Shown: piece by piece, positions 1 to 7,691 of the stretch
Numbering within the stretch: position 1 is the stretch's first letter
Layout of the letters: every line of letters begins with the position of its first letter
Assembly (NCBI GenBank): GCA_018399375.1
Contig: JAGYOV010000016.1
Coordinates: 1-11,505, forward strand
Source: Dehalococcoidia bacterium
Lineage (GTDB): Bacteria; Chloroflexota; Dehalococcoidia; GIF9; AB-539-J10
DNA: 11,505 bases
Reading direction: 5' to 3'
Notes under the pieces: generated by a model
The model's input: the letters and a program-made list of their open reading frames with translations, nothing else
Told to the model about the DNA's origin: nothing
Database searches by the model: none
Position numbers and translations under genes: made by a program

Positions 1-284
1 TCAAAGGGCAGGGAATATATGCCTTCGTTACCCTCAAGTCTGGAGTTGCCAAAGATGAAAGCTTGAAAAAGAGCCTCGTCGCTCACGTGCGCAAAGAAAT
101 TGGGCCTATTGCTTCTCCAGATAAAATCCAGTTCGCCGATGGCCTGCCGAAAACTCGAAGCGGCAAGATTATGAGGAGGATCCTAACGAAGATAGCTGCA
201 GGTGATGTGAATAATCTGGGAGATACTTCCACGCTGGCCGATCCAAGTGTCGTAGGCGATCTGGTAAACGGGAGAGTAGAATAA
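1..284 (+). CDS. acs: Acetyl-CoA synthetase, C-terminal fragment (cut by window edge)
   Basis: AMP-forming acetyl-CoA synthetase makes acetyl-CoA from acetate, ATP and CoA through an acetyl-adenylate, in the cytoplasm. Only about the last 93 codons are present; the frame is open from base 3 and the 5' part lies outside the window, so the internal TTG at 63 is not a start. The fragment is the mobile C-terminal domain. It carries the run GPIASPDKIQFADGLPKTRS followed by GKIMRRIL. The lysine of the SGK motif (codon at 165-167) corresponds to the catalytic lysine that is reversibly acetylated in Salmonella Acs (family knowledge). The tail LGDTSTLADPSVV is typical of true Acs rather than of other acyl-CoA ligases. 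An acetate-transporter gene follows 108 bases downstream on the same strand, which fits a role in acetate assimilation. Confidence 0.95.
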   Translation, partial: KGQGIYAFVTLKSGVAKDESLKKSLVAHVRKEIGPIASPDKIQFADGLPKTRSGKIMRRILTKIAAGDVNNLGDTSTLADPSVVGDLVNGRVE

Positions 285-303
285 ATCGCTAGATTGTAAA
301 GAT

Positions 304-350
304 TAAGTTAGTAGTGCCAGGCATTTCAGTTACCTGGCACTACTAACTTA
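304..350. repeat. Perfect 18-bp inverted repeat between acs and satP
   Basis: Arms 304-321 (TAAGTTAGTAGTGCCAGG) and 333-350 are exact reverse complements around an 11-base loop (322-332). RNA from either strand would form a long, strong hairpin. No run of T follows on the plus strand (TCGCCATCG comes next), so it is not a textbook intrinsic terminator. It may still end or weaken acs transcription, protect the acs mRNA 3' end, be an RNase III processing site, or be a copy of a dispersed palindromic repeat. The hairpin itself is seen directly; the role is inferred. Confidence 0.8.
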
Positions 351-392
351 TCGCCATCGTTATAAAATCTAAAGAAAGGAGGAGAGGTTTTC

Positions 393-950
393 ATGGCAGA
401 AGAAGTCAAGTGGGGTAATCCTGGAGCTCTGGGGCTTGCAGGATTTGGTTTCAACACCGTTTTGCTACAAATTCATAACGTAGGCGCGATACCGAACGTA
501 GAACCGCTGTTGTATGGATTCTTCTGGGGTGGGCTGCTTCAAATTATCGCCGGCATAATCGATGGGCGCAGAGGTGATACCTTCGGTCTAACGGCCTTCA
601 CGTCCTACGGAGCGTTCTGGATAGGCCTGAGCTTCATGTTCCTCATGGAATGGCTGGGCGTCATTGCTTTATCCAACGCAGGGCTAGGCTGGACATTCGT
701 CCTCTGGGGTATATTTACCCTCTATATGACCATCGGAACTTTCAAGATTTCCAATGCCCACATTTTCATATTTGCTTCACTGGTGATACTATTCTGGTTG
801 CTCGCAGCCCATATGTTCTTTGGCCTTCCAGCCATAGTACCCGGCATTGAAGGGCTCTTCTGTGGCATATCTGCCATCTATGTATCAGCTGCCGTAGTTC
901 TAAATGCCGTGCATGGTAGATGGGTTATACCAATTGGTCTACGCAATTAG
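393..950 (+). CDS. satP: Acetate/succinate transporter, GPR1/FUN34/YaaH (SatP) family
   Basis: Small inner-membrane transporter of 185 residues, the usual size for bacterial YaaH/SatP proteins, which move acetate and sometimes succinate with protons. The family signature is near the N-terminus as NPGALGLAGFGF (residues 9-20), and the second conserved block FGLTAFTSYGAFW is at 64-76. Six hydrophobic segments are visible at about 10-30, 38-57, 66-90, 98-117, 123-145 and 152-174. The ATG at 393 is preceded by a strong Shine-Dalgarno sequence, AAGGAGG at 376-382, ten bases upstream. It follows acs in the same direction, so imported acetate could be activated directly; whether the two share one mRNA depends on the hairpin between them. 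No convincing promoter with a -35 box is visible in the gap, only a TATAAA at 361-366. Its stop codon overlaps the stop of mfd on the other strand. Confidence 0.93.
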   Translation: MAEEVKWGNPGALGLAGFGFNTVLLQIHNVGAIPNVEPLLYGFFWGGLLQIIAGIIDGRRGDTFGLTAFTSYGAFWIGLSFMFLMEWLGVIALSNAGLGWTFVLWGIFTLYMTIGTFKISNAHIFIFASLVILFWLLAAHMFFGLPAIVPGIEGLFCGISAIYVSAAVVLNAVHGRWVIPIGLRN

Positions 951-3900
951 ACAGACATCCTGTGCAGGAGGTCCTTCAGGACCTCCTGCCATTTACTTCC
1001 TCCCCTCCTGATATCCAGCCTGATCTGACGTGAACCAATTCTGATAGCCCCCCTATAGCTACATCCATCCAAAAATGAAGAGTTCAGGCTCCTTTCGAGA
1101 GATAGTTCCAGCACCAGATGCTTTTCCTGAAAACAAATTGACTGTATCCCTACTCCAGCAGCAAGAACTCTTATCTTCACTACATAGAGGAGATTGATTA
1201 CTTGTTGTGGTAGCTCTCCAAATCTATCCCGAAATTCCTCTGTCATCTCTTCAACGTCTCTCTCAGTTTCCAACTTCTCCAGCCGTCGATAAAGATTCAA
1301 GCGAGTACCCATATCGGGAACATATTCTTCCGGTATAAGAGCAGCCAATGGCAGAGACAGCTCAGGAGTCTTCCTCCTTTCTCCCGCTTCAGCTTTATCA
1401 AGCTCGCCTTTTTTTAACCACTCAATCTCTCCAGCCAGTAACTGGCAATAAAGCTCAAACCCCACCGCAGCTATATGCCCGCTTTGCGCAGAACCCAATA
1501 AATTACCTGCGCCCCTGATTTCCAGGTCCTTCATAGCAATACTAAAGCCCGCACCCAATTCACTGGCCTCAAAGATGGATCTAAGCCGCTGGTAAGCCTG
1601 AGAAGTCATTCGTTCCTTACTATCAAATAAAAAATAAGCGTATGCCCTCTCACTGCTACGACCTATTCGCCCTCTCAGTTGATAAAGCTGAGACAGTCCA
1701 AATCTATCAGCATGGTCAACTATCAGAGTATTTACGCTAGGTATATCCAGCCCAGATTCAATAATGGTCGTGGTAACCAGCACATCATAATTTCCAGCAA
1801 TGAACTGCGACATCACATCCTCTAAATCCCACTCAGTCAATCTGCCATGAGCTACAGCGATTCGAGCTTGTGGGACCAGTGTCTGTAACCTTCCAGCAAC
1901 GAGAAACATACTTTCAATATGGTTATGCACGAAAAACACCTGCCCACTCCTTTCCAGTTCGTGTTTAATTGCCCGTTCCACCAACTGTTCGTCATAGAGC
2001 CCAATGTAAGTTTTGACGGAAAGTCGTTCTTCAGGAGGAGTTTCAATGATACTCATATCCCTTATGCCGGTTAAGGACATATGCAGCGTGCGCGGTATAG
2101 GAGTAGCGCTCAAAGTAAGAACATCTACTTCCCTCCTCATTTGCCTCAGTTTTTCCTTCTGCAACACGCCAAAGCGTTGCTCTTCATCAATAACCACCAA
2201 CCCCAAATCCATGAAGGAAATGTCTTTCTGCAGCAGACGATGTGTGCCAATGCAAATATCTACAGCCCCACTGTACAATCCCTGAACAATTCTTTGCTCC
2301 TCATCTCGAGAGCAGAAGCGGCTCAGCATCTCTACCCTTACAGGAAAAGTCTGCAATCTTTCTCTAAAAGTGATGAAATGCTGTTGAGCCAGCACGGTAG
2401 TAGGGACCAGCATCGCCACCTGTTTGCCATCCATTACCGCTTTAAAGGCCGCGCGGAGGGCTACCTCCGTCTTTCCATACCCTACATCTCCACATATAAG
2501 ACGATCCATAGGTCTCGGCCTGACCATATCATTTTTAACAGCCTTGATAGCATCAAGCTGGTCGGCAGTCTCCAGATAGGGAAAGGAGGCCTCCAACTCC
2601 CGTTGCCATAAAGTGTCGGGAGAGAAAGCAAACCCACGACTTACCTCACGAGAGGCGTAAATTGCAAGCATCTGTTTTGCTATATCCGCAACGGACTCTT
2701 TAACTTTTTGCTTGATTCTGCCCCACTCCTGCGTCCCCAACCTGCTCAAGGAAGGATTTTTACCCGATGCACCAATATAAAGGCTAATCCTCTCCACATG
2801 GTTATAAGGAACATATAGCCTGTCATTTCCAGCATACTCCAGAACCAAATATTCCTTCTCCCCCTCGTCAGCAGCCATGCGAACCAACCCTTTAAACCTG
2901 CCAATGCCATGGTCAACATGGACTACGTAGTCTCCTACCACCAGACGGTGAGTAAGCCAGTGTCGATTTGCAGAAGCCTTTTTCTCTACGCGCGCTTTTT
3001 TTGTAATGCCGAACAACTCAGCATCCGTAACCAATCGCAGTGAACCCATATCCCATCCCCTAGAGAGCAGAGGCCAAGAAGCATGTTCTGGCGAACTTTG
3101 CAGCAACGTGACAGAGCCAGGGAGAGGAATATCCCGCAACTCGAAAGAGGGTGCCAGATCCATCCCCACCTCGCGAAATAGTTCAGTAAGCCTACCGACC
3201 TGACGGCTGACTATGACCAAGCGCTGTTTACTCTGTTGCAACTCTCCAGCTTCCACAAGAAACCTCTCTACCTGACCTCCATACTTCTCAGCCATAGAAA
3301 AAGGAAGAAACTGATAGTCATCTTGCGCCCTACTCCATGACTCCAGGCTCAACCGCTTCCTGGAGCCCATTTTCCTACTTATTTCTCCCCATGGAAAATA
3401 AGGGGAGGGAAAATTACGAGGGATTTTGCCTTGTTGTCGTCTGTTCTCCATAATTTTGTTTGCTTCACAACACAACCCATCAATCGACGCTTCAATGTCA
3501 TCTGGAGCGTCGAGAACTATTAGAGCTTCTTCTCCCAGATAATCGATTACACTCCCCTCGTTGAAAAGTGGCAGGTAAACGAGAGAATCCGAAACCTCCT
3601 GCCCTCGCTCCATCTTACGCAGGTCATCCTGCAGCCGCTGGCACACTTCATCACTGCAACCTTCCATATCAATCAAGTTGTCATGCTTCCCTGACGGTAT
3701 CAAAACCTCCCTGGGAGGAACTATTGTCGCCGCATTCACCGTATCAGTAGACCGCTGGCTCTCGGGGAAAAAGAACCTTATACTCTCTATTTGACTACCG
3801 TAGAACTCAATGCGCACTGGCAAATTGTCGCCAGGGGAAAAAATATCGATAATTCCTCCCCGACGGCACATCGTTCCAGGAATTTCAACGACATCCTCCA

Positions 3901-4411
3901 TCCTGTACCCCATGGACTGCCATTCCCAAAGTAAACCTGAAAGGTCAACCTTCATCCCCTTCTTCAAAACGCGAGAGGCAGCAGCAAAATCTGATTGAGA
4001 GATAGTTCGAGTTGCTACAGCAAAAGCTGAAGTCACTATCAAGGATGATTTAGCTTCTGATTCTCCCAGAACCAGAGAATACAACAATTGCAATCTCTGC
4101 CACATGGCCCTGGAAGAGAAAGAGGAAGGAATTTCATAAGGCAAAAAATCAAGTTCAGGGAAGTGCCTTAACTTCGTTGAAGGAGAGCACCAAATATGGA
4201 GCTCCTCGTAAAGCATGCGAGCTCGTTCAGGCTGAGCAGTTATCACCATAAGTGGTAATCTCAAATGGGCTTGAAGCGCTGCTATCAAATAAGGAGTGGC
4301 AGCTTCGAGCACAACCACCTCGTGGTCTCCTTGAAACAGCAGCAACCTCTCCACCAACTGTTTATAGGAGGCGGTTTCTTCTAGCAAGGGAAATAGGCAG
4401 GAAAGGTTCAT
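947..4411 (-). CDS. mfd: Transcription-repair coupling factor Mfd
   Basis: DNA translocase that pushes RNA polymerase stalled at lesions off the template and recruits UvrA for nucleotide excision repair. At 1154 residues it is full length. In order it shows a UvrB-like N-terminal region (about 1-320), with PYE at 91-93 and the run RRGGIIDIFSPGD (183-195). The CarD-like RNA-polymerase-interacting domain (about 488-548) follows, with VGDYVVHVDHGIGRFKGL. The two RecA-like motor domains carry Walker A GDVGYGKT (641-648), DEEQ (742-745), SAT (768-770), TTIIESGLDIP (880-890) and QLRGRIGRS (911-919). The C-terminal TRCF domain runs from about residue 1015. The start at 4411 (MNLSCLFPLL) matches the usual Mfd N-terminus, although no clear Shine-Dalgarno precedes it. 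It is transcribed divergently from proB. All helicase motifs are intact, so it should be functional. Confidence 0.98.
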   Translation of the reverse strand: MNLSCLFPLLEETASYKQLVERLLLFQGDHEVVVLEAATPYLIAALQAHLRLPLMVITAQPERARMLYEELHIWCSPSTKLRHFPELDFLPYEIPSSFSSRAMWQRLQLLYSLVLGESEAKSSLIVTSAFAVATRTISQSDFAAASRVLKKGMKVDLSGLLWEWQSMGYRMEDVVEIPGTMCRRGGIIDIFSPGDNLPVRIEFYGSQIESIRFFFPESQRSTDTVNAATIVPPREVLIPSGKHDNLIDMEGCSDEVCQRLQDDLRKMERGQEVSDSLVYLPLFNEGSVIDYLGEEALIVLDAPDDIEASIDGLCCEANKIMENRRQQGKIPRNFPSPYFPWGEISRKMGSRKRLSLESWSRAQDDYQFLPFSMAEKYGGQVERFLVEAGELQQSKQRLVIVSRQVGRLTELFREVGMDLAPSFELRDIPLPGSVTLLQSSPEHASWPLLSRGWDMGSLRLVTDAELFGITKKARVEKKASANRHWLTHRLVVGDYVVHVDHGIGRFKGLVRMAADEGEKEYLVLEYAGNDRLYVPYNHVERISLYIGASGKNPSLSRLGTQEWGRIKQKVKESVADIAKQMLAIYASREVSRGFAFSPDTLWQRELEASFPYLETADQLDAIKAVKNDMVRPRPMDRLICGDVGYGKTEVALRAAFKAVMDGKQVAMLVPTTVLAQQHFITFRERLQTFPVRVEMLSRFCSRDEEQRIVQGLYSGAVDICIGTHRLLQKDISFMDLGLVVIDEEQRFGVLQKEKLRQMRREVDVLTLSATPIPRTLHMSLTGIRDMSIIETPPEERLSVKTYIGLYDEQLVERAIKHELERSGQVFFVHNHIESMFLVAGRLQTLVPQARIAVAHGRLTEWDLEDVMSQFIAGNYDVLVTTTIIESGLDIPSVNTLIVDHADRFGLSQLYQLRGRIGRSSERAYAYFLFDSKERMTSQAYQRLRSIFEASELGAGFSIAMKDLEIRGAGNLLGSAQSGHIAAVGFELYCQLLAGEIEWLKKGELDKAEAGERRKTPELSLPLAALIPEEYVPDMGTRLNLYRRLEKLETERDVEEMTEEFRDRFGELPQQVINLLYVVKIRVLAAGVGIQSICFQEKHLVLELSLERSLNSSFLDGCSYRGAIRIGSRQIRLDIRRGGSKWQEVLKDLLHRMSV
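964..989. terminator. Perfect 11-bp hairpin at the satP/mfd convergence, possible terminator
   Basis: GCAGGAGGTCC (964-974) and GGACCTCCTGC (979-989) pair perfectly around a TTCA loop. The element lies 14 bases past the satP stop, where a rightward terminator would be expected, and is followed by a modest T-rich stretch (CATTTACTT). It also sits inside the last codons of mfd, ahead of the mfd stop, so the bases serve two purposes. The structure is seen; termination of satP transcripts is inferred. The short T tract keeps the confidence moderate. Confidence 0.55.
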
Positions 4412-4438
4412 ACCAAGCTAATCAACAAACAGCCACGC

Positions 4439-4473
4439 ACTATAAAATAGCCCAATCCTCAACCAGCGAGCAA
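4439..4473 (-). promoter_or_regulatory. Candidate mfd promoter (weak)
   Basis: Read on the minus strand, TTGCTC (4473-4468), an 18-base spacer and TATTTT (4449-4444) resemble a housekeeping promoter. An overlapping TATAGT (4444-4439) is a better -10 box but lacks a matching -35. Either would give a short mfd leader of roughly 20-30 bases. This rests on consensus matching alone and is tentative. Confidence 0.3.
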
Positions 4474-4486
4474 ATTGTAACATGAG

Positions 4487-4515
4487 TTGCCAGTGCAATC
4501 TAAAACTGCTAAATT
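4487..4515 (+). promoter_or_regulatory. Candidate proB promoter giving a leaderless mRNA
   Basis: TTGCCA (4487-4492), a 17-base spacer and TAAATT (4510-4515) form a good housekeeping-type promoter. The proB ATG at 4522 begins seven bases after the -10 box, where transcription would be expected to start. The mRNA would then have no leader, which agrees with the absence of any Shine-Dalgarno before proB. The in-frame stop TAA at 4510-4512 excludes a longer protein. Promoter and start position are inferred from consensus. Confidence 0.55.
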
Positions 4516-4521
4516 GTCGCT

Positions 4522-5634
4522 ATGCATTATTCTCGCCTTGTGATCAAATTTGGAACCAATCTACTTACCGCCGGCACCGACCACCTGGATACAAAAGCCA
4601 TGACCAACTTAATCGAACAGGTAGCCCACCTCCACCAGAAGGGAAGAGAGATAGTAGTGGTATCATCAGGAGCAATCGCTGCTGGCAGACAGAAGATCAA
4701 AAAAATACCGGAAAATAAAAATACTCCCTTCAGGCAAGTACTGGCTTCTGCGGGGCAAAATATCCTGATGCACACATACGAGCAAATATTCAGCCAACGC
4801 GGAATAACCATAGCACAAGCATTGCTTACCAGAGCGGATATTTCCAATCGCTGCGGTTATCTCAACGCACGTAATACTCTGCTTGCACTCATTGAGCTCG
4901 GAGTAATATGCATCGTCAACGAAAATGACGTTGTCGCCACAGATGAAATCCAGAACATGAGATTCGGGGACAACGACAACTTATCAGCCATGGTAGCCAA
5001 CCTCATCGACGCCGATCTATTGGTATTGCTCACCGATGTAAATGGCCTGTACACCGCCGATCCCAACAGCAACCCTGATGCCCAACTCATAGACAGAGTA
5101 GACAAAATAGATGCCAGCATAGAAAAACTGGCAGGCAAAAGTGGTGGGACTGTAGGTACAGGAGGCATGAAAACAAAGTTACAGGCAGCCAAACTGGCTA
5201 CGTCTTCCGGGACAAATGTGCTCATTGCCAATGGAGAGCTACCCGGAATACTGGAGAGGATCGATTCAGGAGAAGTTGTAGGTACATTTTTCCCAGCGCT
5301 GGGGAATAAGATGGAAAGCAGAAAGCGATGGATGCTCAGTGGTTTGTCATCACAAGGGAGCATTATAGTCGATGAAGGCGCAGCCCGTGCACTAAAAGAG
5401 CAACACAGAAGCCTGCTTCCCGCTGGTATTCTGGAGGTAAATGGCAATTTCCAGCGCGGGGATATCGTGAACGTATTTGATCAGCAGGGAAACCGCTGTG
5501 CCTGTGGCATCTGCAACTACAGGGCCAAAGACATATTAAAGATCAAGGGATGCCGATCAAGCCAGATATCGAAATTCCTGGAACATAACTATGGCGAGGA
5601 AGTGATTCATAGAAACAACACAGTGATATTATAA
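4522..5634 (+). CDS. proB: Glutamate 5-kinase with C-terminal PUA domain
   Basis: Phosphorylates L-glutamate to gamma-glutamyl phosphate with ATP, the first and normally proline-inhibited step of proline synthesis, in the cytoplasm. The 370-residue protein has the two-domain form. The amino-acid-kinase domain (about 1-260) carries VIKFGTN (7-13), VVSSGAIAAG (46-55), NENDVV (133-138), FGDNDNLSA (148-156) and GTGGMKTKL (212-220). A PUA domain (about 275-360) follows, with RALKEQHRSLLPAGI and FQRGDIV. The ATG at 4522 is the only reasonable start: an in-frame TAA lies 12 bases upstream and the kinase fold begins at residue 5. No ribosome-binding site is visible, and a promoter places the transcript start at or next to the ATG. 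proA follows after 16 bases, giving a proBA operon. The PUA domain is usual in bacterial ProB and is not an oddity here. Confidence 0.97.
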   Translation: MHYSRLVIKFGTNLLTAGTDHLDTKAMTNLIEQVAHLHQKGREIVVVSSGAIAAGRQKIKKIPENKNTPFRQVLASAGQNILMHTYEQIFSQRGITIAQALLTRADISNRCGYLNARNTLLALIELGVICIVNENDVVATDEIQNMRFGDNDNLSAMVANLIDADLLVLLTDVNGLYTADPNSNPDAQLIDRVDKIDASIEKLAGKSGGTVGTGGMKTKLQAAKLATSSGTNVLIANGELPGILERIDSGEVVGTFFPALGNKMESRKRWMLSGLSSQGSIIVDEGAARALKEQHRSLLPAGILEVNGNFQRGDIVNVFDQQGNRCACGICNYRAKDILKIKGCRSSQISKFLEHNYGEEVIHRNNTVIL

Positions 5635-5650
5635 ATCATAAGGGGGAGCC

Positions 5651-6925
5651 ATGAATTCTATTGTAAGAGAAATAGAAGAAAAGGGAAGGATAGCTCGGGC
5701 AGCTAAAAAAAAGCTAGCTTCCATTTCGACACAAAACAAAAATGAAGCTTTGCTCAATATTGCTGAAGCCCTGATTGCCAGGAAAAACGAGATCTTGGAA
5801 GCCAACGCTATCGATTACGAAAAAGCCAAGAACTCAGAAATGAATAAAGCGATGCTCGATAGGCTCATGCTATCGACAGAACGCATTCATGACATAGCCA
5901 TGGACGTTAAAACAGTAGCCGCTCTCCCTGACCCCGTGGGCGAAATATTTGATATGCGCACTTTGCCCAATGGCTTGCTACTGGGCAAGAAAAGAGTTCC
6001 ACTGGGAGTGATCGGCGCCATATACGAGAGCCGCCCCAACGTTACCATAGATATATCAAGCCTGTGTCTCAAATCAGGCAACGCAGTCATTTTGAGAGGA
6101 GGAAAGGAAGCCATAAACTCCTGCATCATACTGGCCAAAATAGCCAGGGAAGCAGTGCAAAAGACAGAGATACCTGAGGGAGCGATTCAACTCATTGCAT
6201 CTCCTGAAAGGGAAATGGTCAATTATATGCTCCATATGAAGGACACCATTGACCTGATGATACCTCGCGGCGGTGCCAACTTGATAAAGCTCGTAGCAGA
6301 AAATGCCACTATGCCCGTAATCACCGGTGGAGTGGGAGTATGCCATACCTATGTCGACAGAGAGGCAAATCTGGATGATGCGGTAGCCATCGCTTACAAC
6401 GCCAAGGTCCAGCGCCCAACAGTATGCAATGCTCTGGACTGCCTGCTGGTCCATAGCCAAATTGCTGGAGAATACCTGCCCGCCATTACCACAGAATGGA
6501 GCAAGGCTGGTGTAGAGGTGCACTGCGATGAGCGAGCCATGGTGATCTTGAAACCTTTAAACTTCGCAAATGTGTTCGATGCAACAGGAGAAGACTGGGG
6601 AAAGGAGTTTCTCTCTCTAACAGCCTCAATAAAAATCGTAGATTCTCTGGACGAGGCTCTGGCACACATAGATCAATATGGATCAGGGCATTCTGAAGCC
6701 ATCATAAGCGAAGATTATTCAGCAGTCATGCGCTTCCTCAATGAAGTAGACGCCTCTTGCGTCTACGCCAACGCCAGCACGCGCTTCACTGATGGATCAC
6801 AATTCGGCCTGGGAACCGAAATAGGCATCAGCACACAGAAATTTCACGCCCGTGGCCCAATGGGGCTAAAAGAACTTACCAGCTACAAGTGGATTATCTT
6901 TGGCAGGGGTCAGGTCCGTCCTTAG
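5651..6925 (+). CDS. proA: Glutamate-5-semialdehyde dehydrogenase (gamma-glutamyl phosphate reductase)
   Basis: Reduces gamma-glutamyl phosphate with NADPH to glutamate-5-semialdehyde, which cyclises for the last proline step (ProC, not in this window). At 424 residues it has the normal family length. Aldehyde-dehydrogenase-fold landmarks are LGVIGAIYESRPN (118-130), SGNAVILRGGKEA (142-154), and the catalytic cysteine in QRPTVCNA (Cys259). C-terminal blocks are GSGHSEAI (344-351), FGLGTEIGISTQK (385-397) and HARGPMGLKELTSYKW (399-414). A clear Shine-Dalgarno, AGGGGGAG at 5641-5648, precedes the ATG, in contrast to proB. Cotranscription with proB makes sense because the acyl phosphate intermediate is labile and is thought to be handed between the two enzymes. 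The gene ends in TAG sharing bases with the rph stop on the opposite strand. I see no terminator for it. Confidence 0.98.
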   Translation: MNSIVREIEEKGRIARAAKKKLASISTQNKNEALLNIAEALIARKNEILEANAIDYEKAKNSEMNKAMLDRLMLSTERIHDIAMDVKTVAALPDPVGEIFDMRTLPNGLLLGKKRVPLGVIGAIYESRPNVTIDISSLCLKSGNAVILRGGKEAINSCIILAKIAREAVQKTEIPEGAIQLIASPEREMVNYMLHMKDTIDLMIPRGGANLIKLVAENATMPVITGGVGVCHTYVDREANLDDAVAIAYNAKVQRPTVCNALDCLLVHSQIAGEYLPAITTEWSKAGVEVHCDERAMVILKPLNFANVFDATGEDWGKEFLSLTASIKIVDSLDEALAHIDQYGSGHSEAIISEDYSAVMRFLNEVDASCVYANASTRFTDGSQFGLGTEIGISTQKFHARGPMGLKELTSYKWIIFGRGQVRP

Positions 6926-7635
6926 GTCAGAGCTCTCAAGGCAGTTTTTTGGATCTGGAACAACCTCCCTATTCCATCCTGCGCCAGAGCAATAAGAGCC
7001 GCCAGCTCATCCCGGGAAAAGGATTTGCCTTCAGCGGTCCCCTGAACTTCTACAAACTCGTTGTTATCGGTCATGACAATATTGAAATCAACATCGGCAC
7101 GATAGTCTTCCTCGTAGCAAAGGTCAAGCAAAGCTGTACCATCTACAAGGCCAACGCTGACGGCAGCTACCATTTTGCCGAGTGGATTAAAGGGCAAGAC
7201 CCCTCGCTTCCTGAGATTATGAAAAGCCTGATATAGAGCAACATATGCCCCGGTTATAGAAGCCGTCCTCGTACCCCCATCAGCCTGCAGAACATCACAA
7301 TCAACAATGAAAGTCATCTCACCGAGAGCAGCCAGGTTAACGGATGCCCTCAAGCTCCGACCAATAAGGCGTTGAATTTCTTCGCTTCTACCACTTGCTC
7401 TATCCCGCGCCGTGCGCGTAAGCGTGGCGCGCGGTAACATAGCATATTCTGCAGTGAGCCAACCCTGGCCACTCCCCCGAAGAAAACCTGGTACTCGCTC
7501 TTCCATGCTCACAGAGCACAAGACCCTGGTTTTTCCCTGCTCAATTAAGACCGACCCTCCAGCAAAACTTTGATATCCCAGGACCATATGAACTGGCCTT
7601 AGTTCATCGCTGGCTCGACTATCTATTCTGGACAT
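6922..7635 (-). CDS. rph: Ribonuclease PH (phosphate-dependent tRNA 3'-exoribonuclease)
   Basis: Trims 3' extensions of tRNA precursors phosphorolytically, releasing nucleoside diphosphates; the active form is a hexamer in the cytoplasm. The 237-residue length is standard for the family. Visible landmarks are the N-terminal RIDSRASDELRPV (3-15), GWLTAEYAMLPRAT (58-71), GRSEEIQRLIGRSLRA (82-97) for phosphate and RNA binding, DCDVLQADGGTRTASITGA (112-130), the acidic metal-binding patch YRADVDFNIVMT (178-189) and EVQGTAEGKSFSR (196-208). The start at 7635 follows a strong Shine-Dalgarno, GGAAGGAG (7650-7643), with a seven-base gap. The gene is divergent from the NEW3 gene and converges with proA, overlapping its stop by four bases. 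It stands alone rather than in the rph-rdgB arrangement common elsewhere. Confidence 0.98.
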   Translation of the reverse strand: MSRIDSRASDELRPVHMVLGYQSFAGGSVLIEQGKTRVLCSVSMEERVPGFLRGSGQGWLTAEYAMLPRATLTRTARDRASGRSEEIQRLIGRSLRASVNLAALGEMTFIVDCDVLQADGGTRTASITGAYVALYQAFHNLRKRGVLPFNPLGKMVAAVSVGLVDGTALLDLCYEEDYRADVDFNIVMTDNNEFVEVQGTAEGKSFSRDELAALIALAQDGIGRLFQIQKTALRALT

Positions 7636-7662
7636 AAAAAATCTCCTTCCTTTTCAACGCGA

Positions 7663-7691
7663 TTGATATGGTAATCTAAATGTGCTAGCAT
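7663..7691 (+). promoter_or_regulatory. Candidate promoter of the NEW3/ABC operon
   Basis: TTGATA (7663-7668), a 17-base spacer and TAGCAT (7686-7691) match the housekeeping consensus at five and four of six bases. Transcription would begin near 7698, leaving a leader of about 30 bases before the ATG at 7727. It also argues against the upstream in-frame GTG at 7682, which lies inside the promoter. Consensus match only. Confidence 0.5.

Noticed and set aside
361..366. TATAAA as a satP promoter
   Set aside because: No acceptable -35 box lies 16-18 bases upstream, so it is not listed as a promoter.
2081..2611. Open frame of 176 codons on the plus strand opposite mfd
   Set aside because: It is antisense to the conserved helicase core of mfd, and shows no ribosome-binding site or recognisable motif.
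4857..5447. Long open frame (196 codons) on the minus strand opposite proB
   Set aside because: It lies wholly within proB, has low-complexity Ser/Leu/Pro composition typical of antisense of a coding gene, and matches no family I recognise.
6920..6950. Possible terminator for proA: run of six T at 6945-6950
   Set aside because: Only a 4-bp CCTT/AAGG stem can be formed upstream of the T run, too weak for an intrinsic terminator.
6889..7236. Open frame of 115 codons on the plus strand across the end of proA and opposite rph
   Set aside because: It overlaps two well-supported genes and has no family features; it is a shadow of rph.
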